NCBI GenBank assembly: GCA_030598425.1
Contig: JAUVPY010000248.1
Location: forward strand, 1-5,107
Direction: 5' to 3'
DNA: 5,107 nt
Source of the DNA: Anaerolineae bacterium
GTDB lineage: Bacteria > Chloroflexota > Anaerolineae > 4572-78 > NAK82
Positions within the stretch are counted from its first letter, which is position 1. The number at the start of each line of letters is the position of its first letter. Positions 1 through 5,107 of the stretch are shown one piece after another. The notes under the pieces were generated by a model, which worked only from the letters and a program-made list of their open reading frames with translations, did not search any database and had not been told where the DNA came from. The position numbers were made by a program, and so were the translations under genes.

Positions 1-801
1 CGCAATCTCCAAGCGCCTGATGGCCAGGGGATATTCCGCCCGGCAGTAAATGTAACCGGACTGGGCACCGATGGCATAGGCCGCGATGATTATCCCTTCG
101 ATCACAGAGTGGGGATCACCTTCCAACACAGAGCGATCCATGAACGCGCCAGGGTCACCCTCATCCGCATTGCAAATCACATATTTGGGCCATCTTTGTG
201 TTTTTCGAGCTAATCCCCACTTGATGCCTGCAGAGAATCCACCACCTCCCCGTCCGCGCAATCCCGAATCGGAGACCACCTCAATTACTTGTTCCGGTGT
301 CATCTCGGTGAGGGCTTGGTGCAATGCCTTGTAGCCTGCATGGGCCAGATAGTGATCAATGTTCTCCGGGTCAATGATGCCGCAGTTGCTGAGTAAGATG
401 CGCTGCTGTTTGACAAAGAAGCCGATATCGTACCACTTCTCAATGGTGGCATCGCTGGCCGGGTCACTATACAAAAGCTGCTCTACCGGCTGACCGTTGA
501 GGATATGCTCTTCAGCAATTCTCTTAACATCCCGGGGTTTGACCTGGGTGTAGAATGTCCCCTCGGGGTGAACAACCATGATGGGACCTTGTTCACAGAA
601 TCCGAAACAGCCGGTACGTCGCACCTCGACCTGCTCGCTCAAATCGTAACTATCCAACTCCTCACTAAGGGCCTGGCGCAGCTCCGCGCTCGCAGACGAC
701 GTGCACCCGGTGCCCATACACACAGCAACCCACCTGTGCTGTTGCTTCTCCACAGTGTCTCCCGTTTCCACTGATAATGGCAGATCCTTATGCATATTCA
801 T
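1..801 (-). CDS. hoxF: NuoF/HoxF-like NAD(P)H-binding flavoprotein subunit of the hydrogenase diaphorase module (partial, 3' end outside window)
   Basis: This cytoplasmic subunit would pass electrons between NAD(P)H, FMN and Fe-S clusters. The reading frame runs open from the ATG at 801 to base 1, giving 267 visible residues; the family is usually about 530-640, so roughly half is missing. Numbered from that ATG, residues 20-115 form a thioredoxin-like [2Fe-2S] domain with Cys28, Cys33, Cys65 and Cys69 (C-x4-C, then TGCFGFC). Next come the FMN/NADH glycine-rich motif GRGGGGFSAGIKW at 183-195 and NADEGDPGAFMDR at 211-223. The SLBB and C-terminal Fe-S regions lie beyond the window. Start choice: the ATG at 801 has GGAG six bases upstream; an in-frame ATG at 813, two bases after the hoxE stop, would add METP but has a poor Shine-Dalgarno. 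The N-terminal extra domain resembles HydB/HndC as well as HoxF, so an electron-bifurcating role is possible. The family is certain; the exact subtype is not. Confidence 0.93.
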   Translation of the reverse strand, partial: MNMHKDLPLSVETGDTVEKQQHRWVAVCMGTGCTSSASAELRQALSEELDSYDLSEQVEVRRTGCFGFCEQGPIMVVHPEGTFYTQVKPRDVKRIAEEHILNGQPVEQLLYSDPASDATIEKWYDIGFFVKQQRILLSNCGIIDPENIDHYLAHAGYKALHQALTEMTPEQVIEVVSDSGLRGRGGGGFSAGIKWGLARKTQRWPKYVICNADEGDPGAFMDRSVLEGDPHSVIEGIIIAAYAIGAQSGYIYCRAEYPLAIRRLEIA

Positions 802-807
802 GGGTGT

Positions 808-811
808 CTCC
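808..811 (-). promoter_or_regulatory. Ribosome binding site deciding the hoxF start
   Basis: GGAG lies six bases upstream of the ATG at 801-799. It overlaps the alternative in-frame ATG at 813-811, whose own upstream sequence has no good Shine-Dalgarno. This favours the shorter start. The 813 start cannot be excluded, because it follows the hoxE stop by two bases and could use translational coupling. Confidence 0.6.
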
Positions 812-815
812 ATAC

Positions 816-1319
816 TCAGGACTCAGTTGTCTCTTGCGCACTCTTTAGGTACTTCTTCACCTGGCGGACTAACATCTCTGGCCGCATCCGCCCCATTACC
901 TGTTCATCAAGGATAGCTACAGGCGCCATGGCGCAAGATCCCAGACAGTAGACAATGTCTACTGTCAACTCACCATCTTCGGTCGTTTCCCCCGGATTTA
1001 TGTGAAACCCATCCTCGACGGCAGTCACGAGGATGGGTGTCCCTCTTACGTGACAGGCGGTTCCATCGCACAGTTTCAGTATGTGCCTGCCCCTACGCTC
1101 CATGTAGAACTGGGCGTAGAAGGTTGCCACGCCATACACTTTGCCAAGCGAGACACCAAGCCTGTCGGCGATCAACTTCAAAACCTCTTTTGGCAGGTAG
1201 CCATACGTCGACTGCGCTGCCTGCAGAATGGGGATCAGTGTTCCCTTTTGCGCCGCGTACTTCTCGAAGACTTTGTCCATTAAGGTGAGGTCGATGTTAC
1301 CGTTGCTGCTCACACCCAT
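816..1319 (-). CDS. hoxE: NuoE/HoxE-like [2Fe-2S] subunit of NAD(P)-linked hydrogenase
   Basis: This is the 24-kDa-type subunit of the diaphorase module. It carries a [2Fe-2S] cluster and docks on the NuoF homologue. The 167-residue product has an N-terminal helical domain, recognisable by LIPILQAAQSTYGYLPKEVL and GKVYGVATFYAQFY, followed by a thioredoxin-like domain. The four cluster ligands are Cys84 and Cys89 (LCDGTACHVRG) and Cys125 and Cys129 (YCLGSCAMAPV), the C-x4-C / C-x3-C pattern of the family. Its length is normal for HoxE/NuoE. The start at 1319 is chosen because AGGAGG lies five bases upstream. A longer frame to a TTG at 1388 would cross a terminator-like hairpin and add residues unlike the family. 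The stop is 14 bases before the hoxF start, so the two are co-transcribed, probably from the promoter at 1504-1532. The family assignment is secure; HoxE, HydC and HndA are close relatives that this sequence alone does not separate. Confidence 0.95.
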   Translation of the reverse strand: MGVSSNGNIDLTLMDKVFEKYAAQKGTLIPILQAAQSTYGYLPKEVLKLIADRLGVSLGKVYGVATFYAQFYMERRGRHILKLCDGTACHVRGTPILVTAVEDGFHINPGETTEDGELTVDIVYCLGSCAMAPVAILDEQVMGRMRPEMLVRQVKKYLKSAQETTES

Positions 1320-1324
1320 TTGCC

Positions 1325-1330
1325 CCTCCT
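1325..1330 (-). promoter_or_regulatory. Strong ribosome binding site of hoxE
   Basis: A perfect AGGAGG (followed by two more G) sits five bases before the ATG at 1319. It fixes the hoxE start inside a longer open frame and is the best Shine-Dalgarno in the window. Confidence 0.85.
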
Positions 1331-1361
1331 GGATCGCCTGCGATTTCACGTCCAATTCCAC

Positions 1362-1383
1362 AAAAAAGGGCGACTCAACCCTT
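1362..1383 (-). terminator. Terminator-like hairpin with T-run inside the hoxE leader (possible attenuator)
   Basis: On the minus strand AAGGG (1383-1379) pairs with CCCTT (1370-1366) across an eight-base loop. A T-G wobble can extend the stem to six pairs. It is followed without a break by T residues down to 1362, six T in all counting the end of the stem. It lies downstream of the predicted hoxE promoter and 31 bases before the hoxE Shine-Dalgarno, so it is not a simple end-of-operon terminator. It may act as a leaky terminator or a regulated attenuator. The stem is short, so intrinsic strength is uncertain. Confidence 0.45.
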
Positions 1384-1454
1384 AGCAACGAGCTGGGTCA
1401 AGCCGCCGTACCAAAACCGTTTTCTTGAGTTGTCCGAAGATTGTTGACAGATCT

Positions 1455-1475
1455 GGCCTTCCACACCGAAGGTCC
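1455..1475 (-). other. Stem-loop in the hoxE leader
   Basis: In the predicted leader RNA, CCTTC (1472-1468) pairs with GAAGG (1461-1457) around the loop GGTGTG. Beyond a single bulged A (1473), GG (1475-1474) pairs with CC (1456-1455). The seven-pair bulged hairpin is the most stable simple structure I see in the leader. I do not match it to any known riboswitch. Confidence 0.3.
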
Positions 1476-1503
1476 TTTGGGCAGCATATGCGAATATATC
1501 GCT

Positions 1504-1532
1504 AGTATATCATGACAGTTGGCGCAGGTCAA
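1504..1532 (-). promoter_or_regulatory. Sigma-70-type promoter for hoxEF
   Basis: The minus strand has a -35 TTGACC at 1532-1527, a 17-base spacer and a -10 TATACT at 1509-1504. TG at 1512-1511 makes an extended -10 (TGATATACT). The expected transcription start is near 1497, giving a leader of about 178 bases before hoxE. A direct repeat GATATA-CTAGC-GATATA (1511-1495) overlaps the -10 and the start point and could be an operator. This promoter would let hoxEF be transcribed separately from the upstream hydrogenase and protease genes. Confidence 0.6.
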
Positions 1533-1562
1533 TGATGTCTCCAATATTCCGGTCCTACAGCT

Positions 1563-2057
1563 CTAGTTGGCTGATAGCTGGTTTAGCCAGGACGTAATCT
1601 GTTCTATCGCCTCTTCGGCAAGCAGTGCTGTTTGATTTGAAAGGGTGTGCGAAAACCCAAACTGATGCCCTCTAACTGAGACGACGATTGCCTGCGGTGT
1701 ATGCCCAAACAGTGTTTCTGCCAGCTTTAGGCAAGTCTGCGGTGTCATATGGTGCGTGAACGGGGAGGTTTGATATCCAGCAGCAATGGAATTGAAGCGG
1801 AGATCCTCTGGATAATCGCCAGTATGTGCATCGATGAAGCAGACGTAATCGTAGTTAGCAATGAGTTCGGCAAGATCGGGCGTCAGTTGCAAGACGAATA
1901 GCAAGTCTGGCGACTGGCCGAGCTGGTCTAATCCTCCGGTTTCTATATGAAGTGTAGTCCGTCCCAGGCGTTTGGAAAGCCCTTGCAGAATGTGCCAGGC
2001 AACGCCGTCGTCTTCTCGATCGGGGTTGCCGTACCCGACGATCAAAACCTTATCCAT
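1563..2057 (-). CDS. Hydrogenase maturation endopeptidase (HyaD/HybD/HoxW-like, peptidase family M52)
   Basis: This nickel-sensing cytoplasmic protease removes the C-terminal tail of the [NiFe] large subunit after nickel insertion. The 164-residue product has the family pattern in order: GYGNPDREDDG at 8-18, where Asp17 matches the first metal-binding acidic residue of HybD; FIDAHTG at 74-80, with Asp76 as the second; and THHMTP at 101-106, with His102 or His103 as the third. Length is typical. It lies 43 bases after hoxH, whose 27-residue tail beyond DPCLSCSTH is the expected substrate. The ATG at 2057 is the first in frame after a stop codon and places the conserved Gly-Asn motif properly at the N-terminus. 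The Shine-Dalgarno is weak (AGGA about 14 bases upstream), which fits low synthesis of a processing enzyme. Dedicated action on this HoxH is inferred from position. Confidence 0.93.
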   Translation of the reverse strand: MDKVLIVGYGNPDREDDGVAWHILQGLSKRLGRTTLHIETGGLDQLGQSPDLLFVLQLTPDLAELIANYDYVCFIDAHTGDYPEDLRFNSIAAGYQTSPFTHHMTPQTCLKLAETLFGHTPQAIVVSVRGHQFGFSHTLSNQTALLAEEAIEQITSWLNQLSAN

Positions 2058-2100
2058 ACATCATATCGTAGTCCTGACTTCGCCGCTTCGTCACCCTCCC

Positions 2101-3537
2101 TCAGCGGCCAACCCGTTTGAGGGTGTTGACCACGGTGCCTTGGGCATCCAGAATATCAACGGTGATGGGCATCTGGCCCAGCGCGTGCGTTGAGCAAGAA
2201 AGGCACGGGTCGTGGGCTCGGATAGCGGCTTCGACTCGGTTCAACAACCCTTCCGTGATCTCCTGACCACCGGCTATGTAGGTCTTGGCCACGCTGTCCA
2301 CTGCCTTGCTCATGGCCCAGTTGTTGTGGCCGGTGGCTACAATAAGGTTGACGCGTTCCAGTTGACCATTTGCGTTGGCCTTATAGTGATGGAAAAGTGT
2401 TCCCCGCGGAGCCTCGATAATGCCTACCCCCTCGCCAGTGTAATCCTGTTTCGTGTTCAGGATATCAGTGCTGTTGATGTCGGGGTCGTCAAGCAGCACC
2501 TTAACCCGCTCGACAGCAAAAAGGGCTTCGATGAGGCGTGCATAATGGTAATACAGTGTGTTCTCCACCGGCTTGCCGTCGTTGATCGCTTTGAAGACCT
2601 TTAACTCTTCGTTGGCCAGGGGTGTGTCGATCTTTTCGGCAACGTTTACGCGTCCCAATGGCCCCACGCGGTAGACCCCTTCGGGCCAGCCCATCTTCTT
2701 GTAATAGGGAAATTTGAGATAGGACCAATCCTCGACGTGCTCGCTGATGTAATCCAGGTAGTTGCGACCATCGAACTCCTCCAGGCGTTTCCCGCCCGCA
2801 TCGATCAGCCGGCAATTGCCCTCGTAAAGCTCTAGTCCCCCTTCTTCGGTGACCAGGCCAAAATAGCCGGACTGAAAAACGGCGAACTTTTCGATGTCCT
2901 CCCGGTTCTTCTCTGCCCAATCCTTCATCACCGAGATACCCAGTTGGGTCGTCGCGATGGCTTCATCCGCGCCAGCCAGAATGGCGTCGCGCTCGGCGGT
3001 TTGTAGTGCTTTGTTCACGCCCCCCGGCACGGCGAAGTTGGGATGGACCTTGCGACCGCCCAGAGTGTGGATGATCTCTTGTCCGTACTTGCGGAGTTTG
3101 ACTGCTTTGATCGCGACGTCGGGGTTGGCTTCAATCAACCCCACCACATTCCTCCCGGCCGGATCGGCGTCAAAGCCTAGCAGCAGGTCAGGGCCGGCTA
3201 GCTCGAAGAAGTGCATACCGTGACTTTGAATTACTTGCCCCATGTGCATCAAATCTCGCAACAGGCTGGCCGGACGCGGAGGTGGCGCACCAACGGCTTC
3301 ATCGCAAGCCTTGGCTGAGGCTAAATGGTGGCTAACCGGACAGATGCCGCAGATGCGGGGTGTGATCATGGGCATCTCGAAGTACATACGGCCTTCGCAG
3401 AACTTCTCAAAGCCCCTGAACTCATTGACGTGGAAGTATGCCTGTTCGACGTTGCCACCCTCATCCAGGTGAATGGTGACCTTGGCGTGTCCTTCGATTC
3501 TGGTTACTGGTTCGATGGTGATCTTCTGTGTACTCAT
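2101..3537 (-). CDS. hoxH: [NiFe]-hydrogenase large subunit (HoxH-like, group 3d type)
   Basis: This catalytic subunit holds the Ni-Fe(CN)2CO centre that interconverts H2 with protons and electrons. The 478-residue product is of normal length. It begins with EPVTRIEGHAK, whose Glu15 is the conserved acidic residue near the active site. The N-terminal nickel motif RICGICPVSHH has Cys63 and Cys66. EAPRGTLFHHY contains the conserved Arg378. The C-terminal nickel motif DPCLSCSTH has Cys445, Cys448 and His451. A 27-residue tail (452-478) follows His451 and should be cut off during maturation, leaving 451 residues. There is no twin-arginine signal, so the enzyme is cytoplasmic. The ATG at 3537 is chosen because GAGGGGG lies five bases upstream and the N-terminus matches the family; a TTG at 3603 would overlap hoxY. 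It starts 13 bases after the hoxY stop. The family is certain; group 3d rather than 3c is inferred from overall resemblance and the diaphorase neighbours. Confidence 0.97.
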   Translation of the reverse strand: MSTQKITIEPVTRIEGHAKVTIHLDEGGNVEQAYFHVNEFRGFEKFCEGRMYFEMPMITPRICGICPVSHHLASAKACDEAVGAPPPRPASLLRDLMHMGQVIQSHGMHFFELAGPDLLLGFDADPAGRNVVGLIEANPDVAIKAVKLRKYGQEIIHTLGGRKVHPNFAVPGGVNKALQTAERDAILAGADEAIATTQLGISVMKDWAEKNREDIEKFAVFQSGYFGLVTEEGGLELYEGNCRLIDAGGKRLEEFDGRNYLDYISEHVEDWSYLKFPYYKKMGWPEGVYRVGPLGRVNVAEKIDTPLANEELKVFKAINDGKPVENTLYYHYARLIEALFAVERVKVLLDDPDINSTDILNTKQDYTGEGVGIIEAPRGTLFHHYKANANGQLERVNLIVATGHNNWAMSKAVDSVAKTYIAGGQEITEGLLNRVEAAIRAHDPCLSCSTHALGQMPITVDILDAQGTVVNTLKRVGR

Positions 3538-3542
3538 GTTAT

Positions 3543-3549
3543 CCCCCTC
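3543..3549 (-). promoter_or_regulatory. Ribosome binding site of hoxH
   Basis: GAGGGGG lies five bases before the ATG at 3537, directly after the tandem TGA TGA that ends hoxY (the second TGA, 3550-3548, overlaps it). This arrangement suggests coupled translation of the two hydrogenase subunits and decides the hoxH start. Confidence 0.75.
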
Positions 3550-3550
3550 A

Positions 3551-4093
3551 TCAATGCCACTGGAGATTCTCGTCTTTGAGTTCCGGGATGCGTCCGTGGG
3601 CAAGCTCGCTCAACACATAGTAGATGACGTCGGCGTCTGGTGGACACCCAGGGACGAAGACGTCCACGTCAACTACTTCGTGCAGGGCCCGGACTGGTGT
3701 AGGGACACCTAGTTCAGGGCTTCTGGGCACTTTGCCTTCTTCGTCGGTACTCTCGGTTTCGATGTATGCTCTGCGCAGCGCATCTTCTATCTCGAAGAAA
3801 TTGCGCATAGCAACCACACCGCCAAAGACGGCGCAATCCCCCAATGACACCAGGATTTTGCATCGCTCTCGCATCGTGTGAGCCACTTCCTCGTTGGTTG
3901 TCGTGTTGACAGCGCCGGTCAGAATCCCGACATCAACTCCCTCCTCATCGGGTTCCTTCAGGTCGGTGATGGGCGTCGCTCGGATATCGACCAGCTTGGC
4001 AAGCTCGACAATGCGCTCATCAATGTCTAGTAGTGACATGTGGCACCCAGCACACGCCGCCAGCCAATCGCTTGCAATCTTGGGTTTAGTCAT
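3551..4093 (-). CDS. hoxY: [NiFe]-hydrogenase small subunit (HoxY-like)
   Basis: This subunit passes electrons between the Ni-Fe centre and the diaphorase through a proximal [4Fe-4S] cluster. The 180-residue product carries all four expected ligands: Cys14 and Cys17 (ACAGCHMSLLDIDERI), Cys87 (GDCAVFGGV) and Cys150 (PGCPPDAD). The CHMSLLDID stretch is a hallmark of the HoxY type. It is short, with no medial or distal cluster domain and no signal peptide, as expected for cytoplasmic group 3 enzymes. The ATG at 4093 is preceded by AGGAG at seven bases. The gene ends in two in-frame stops, TGA TGA, 13 bases before hoxH. It sits 54 bases after the stop of the NuoG-like gene, consistent with one operon. 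The assignment is firm. Confidence 0.96.
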   Translation of the reverse strand: MTKPKIASDWLAACAGCHMSLLDIDERIVELAKLVDIRATPITDLKEPDEEGVDVGILTGAVNTTTNEEVAHTMRERCKILVSLGDCAVFGGVVAMRNFFEIEDALRRAYIETESTDEEGKVPRSPELGVPTPVRALHEVVDVDVFVPGCPPDADVIYYVLSELAHGRIPELKDENLQWH

Positions 4094-4100
4094 GCCTGCA

Positions 4101-4105
4101 CTCCT
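4101..4105 (-). promoter_or_regulatory. Ribosome binding site of hoxY
   Basis: AGGAG (within AAAGGAG) lies seven bases before the ATG at 4093. The 54-base gap to the upstream gene shows no recognisable terminator or strong promoter, so hoxY is probably read from the promoter of the upstream gene. Confidence 0.7.
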
Positions 4106-4147
4106 TTGTTCGCAGTCGGCAGCCAGTCTCGTGCATCTGGCATTTGC

Positions 4148-5107
4148 CTACTGATTACGGGTTATTGTAGTGGGAACTCGGTCTTTCAGAGCTTTCTTCC
4201 AGTCGATATCCAGCACGTATCCTGTCCTGGCGGCAACCGCTTCCAAGACTTTGACGTTGGACCATGAGTCAGGTGGAGGGGTTAGACCCCGATGGGCCTC
4301 CTGCGGTCGTCCTTCCAGGTTGAGGTAGTGCCCCTCCTGCTCGGCCCACATTTCTACTGGGAGTACCACGTCCGCCTGCGCGGTCAAGGGTGAGGCGTAG
4401 CTGGCCTGGACTGCGATGAAGGGTGCCGCCTCTAGACGCCGCAACAGCCGGTGGCTTACCTTATCATCTCCCAGGGCCAAGTAGACAGCCTGGTGACCGT
4501 TTATCTCAAAGGTCATATCCAGGCCATACATGTAGGCAGCGGTGCTGTTGGCCTGCCCTTTGGTGCCGATGACGGCTGATTGTTCAGTACCCAGGGCTCC
4601 GACCAGACGTGCCAGTTCAAGCAGTGCCGTCAGTACCTGTGGCGTGCCTTGGCCAGTAACGCCCTTGCCGAAGACAAAGGCCGGTTTTTCGGAAACCGCG
4701 ATCATTTGTGCTGCGTCGCGGATGGCTTCGGGAGGAACACCAGTCGCCTGGCTGGCGTCTTGGAGAGAGACCTTAGCGAGATCGGCTGAATTGGCCGGGT
4801 CTTGCTTGGCCAACCCAAGATTCACGATGGCCGACGAAATCCCGCGGAGCAGGTCGTGATCGGTTCCCTTTTCCGGGCGCAGCGAGAAATCCGCCAGGTC
4901 GTGCAGTCCGTTATCGAAGGGATCTATCACAACCAGTTTCGTTCCGTTCGGTAGGGCGCGCTTGATGAAGAACCCGGCGACCTGGTGGTTCTCAACCAGG
5001 TCCACGCCGACTGCAACCACACAATCTGCTGACCGAAGCGCCCCCAGATCTCCCTCAAAAGGCTCGCCCGCGTCCTGTGCCACCTGGCCAGCCAGATTAA
5101 CCGTCAC
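4148..5107 (-). CDS. NuoG-like molybdopterin-oxidoreductase-fold subunit (partial, 5' end outside window)
   Basis: The visible 319 residues are the C-terminal part of a protein with the molybdopterin oxidoreductase fold, as in NuoG and formate dehydrogenase alpha subunits. Recognisable parts, numbered within the fragment, are the nucleotide-fold stretch SADCVVAVGVDLVENHQVAGFF (27-48) ending in KLVVIDP (57-63); GKGVTGQG (147-154); KGQANSTAAYMYGLD (183-197) followed by ALGDD (211-215); and ADVVLPVEMWAEQEGHYLNLEGRPQ (245-269). The protein stops about 50 residues later, so the C-terminal dinucleotide-binding domain found in formate dehydrogenases is absent, which favours NuoG. The frame is open to the window edge; the GTG at 5107 is not supported as a start. 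In this position one expects HoxU, equivalent to the Fe-S N-terminus of NuoG, so the unseen N-terminus probably carries those clusters. Whether any molybdenum cofactor is bound cannot be judged; by analogy with NuoG it may be structural only. Confidence 0.88.
   Translation of the reverse strand: MTVNLAGQVAQDAGEPFEGDLGALRSADCVVAVGVDLVENHQVAGFFIKRALPNGTKLVVIDPFDNGLHDLADFSLRPEKGTDHDLLRGISSAIVNLGLAKQDPANSADLAKVSLQDASQATGVPPEAIRDAAQMIAVSEKPAFVFGKGVTGQGTPQVLTALLELARLVGALGTEQSAVIGTKGQANSTAAYMYGLDMTFEINGHQAVYLALGDDKVSHRLLRRLEAAPFIAVQASYASPLTAQADVVLPVEMWAEQEGHYLNLEGRPQEAHRGLTPPPDSWSNVKVLEAVAARTGYVLDIDWKKALKDRVPTTITRNQ

Larger units (their letters stand above)
1320..1562 (-). other. 243-bp non-coding interval between the protease gene and hoxE
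   Basis: This is the only sizeable gap in the window. It contains the predicted promoter at 1504-1532, a bulged hairpin at 1455-1475, a terminator-like hairpin at 1362-1383 and the hoxE ribosome binding site. No convincing terminator follows the protease stop, so read-through from the upstream operon into this leader is likely. I find no plausible small protein gene on either strand here. Confidence 0.7.

Noticed and set aside
86..916. Plus-strand open frames opposite hoxF
   Set aside because: The minus strand here is an unbroken 267-codon frame with NuoF motifs; the plus-strand frames overlap one another and show no family features.
816..1388. A 190-residue form of HoxE starting at a TTG at 1388
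   Set aside because: The extra 23 residues have no family resemblance, span a terminator-like hairpin and T-run, and lack a ribosome binding site. The ATG at 1319 has a perfect AGGAGG.
1413..1423. The inverted repeat AAAAC-C-GTTTT as an operator
   Set aside because: Five-base half sites with a one-base centre in an A/T-rich run occur often by chance, and it lies about 80 bases downstream of the start site and matches no operator I know.
1444..1449. TTGACA on the plus strand as a -35 element
   Set aside because: At 16-18 bases downstream there is only GC-rich sequence with no -10-like hexamer, and no plus-strand gene follows.
1540..1580. A terminator after the protease gene
   Set aside because: Only a CAGCT/AGCTG inverted repeat with a long loop is present, with no T-run, so it is not a credible intrinsic terminator.
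2212..2604. A 130-residue plus-strand open frame
   Set aside because: It is antisense to hoxH, has no recognisable domain or ribosome binding site, and reflects the codon bias of hoxH.
2501..2920. A 139-residue minus-strand frame rich in Arg and Gly
   Set aside because: It is a frame-shifted shadow inside hoxH with low-complexity arginine-rich composition. The hoxH frame itself is intact and full of family motifs.
2101..3603. A 500-residue form of HoxH starting at a TTG at 3603
   Set aside because: It would overlap hoxY by about 50 bases. The ATG at 3537 has a good Shine-Dalgarno and gives the typical N-terminus leading into EPVTRIEGH.
4542..4859. Plus-strand open frames opposite the NuoG-like gene
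   Set aside because: They are serine/alanine-rich antisense shadows with no motif. The opposite strand encodes a clear conserved protein.

Overview
The window holds most of a [NiFe]-hydrogenase operon in which every gene is on the minus strand. In transcription order, from high to low coordinates, it contains: the C-terminal part of a NuoG-like molybdopterin-fold protein (5107-4148, 5' end outside the window); the hydrogenase small subunit HoxY (4093-3551); the large subunit HoxH (3537-2101); a hydrogenase maturation endopeptidase (2057-1563); a 243-bp non-coding leader; a NuoE/HoxE-like [2Fe-2S] subunit (1319-816); and the N-terminal 267 residues of a NuoF/HoxF-like flavoprotein (801-1, 3' end outside the window).

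Together these encode a soluble, cytoplasmic, pyridine-nucleotide-linked hydrogenase of the group 3 (3d-like) type. HoxYH is the H2-activating module. The NuoE/F/G homologues form the diaphorase module that exchanges electrons with NAD(P)H. No subunit shows a signal peptide or membrane anchor. Each catalytic marker in the visible parts is intact: the four Cys of the HoxY proximal cluster, both CxxC motifs of HoxH, a cleavable 27-residue HoxH tail, the [2Fe-2S] cysteines of HoxE and HoxF, and the FMN/NADH glycine-rich motifs of HoxF.

Three things stand out. First, the gene upstream of hoxY is not a short HoxU; it carries the molybdopterin-oxidoreductase fold of a full NuoG. Second, the NuoF homologue has an additional N-terminal thioredoxin-like [2Fe-2S] domain, as in HydB/HndC, so an electron-bifurcating [NiFe] complex is possible. 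Third, the leader between the protease and hoxE has a very good sigma-70 promoter (TTGACC, 17 bp, TATACT with an extended -10) followed by a terminator-like hairpin with a six-T run before the hoxE ribosome binding site. This suggests that hoxEF can be controlled separately from the hydrogenase genes.

The organism is a bacterium: it has consensus Shine-Dalgarno sites and a sigma-70 promoter, and a moderate base composition with no strong bias. The gene content would suit an anaerobic or facultative lineage such as Chloroflexota, but the window alone does not fix the phylum. I see no mobile elements, tRNA, rRNA or CRISPR repeats, and no plus-strand genes. No gene-free stretch exceeds 300 bases.
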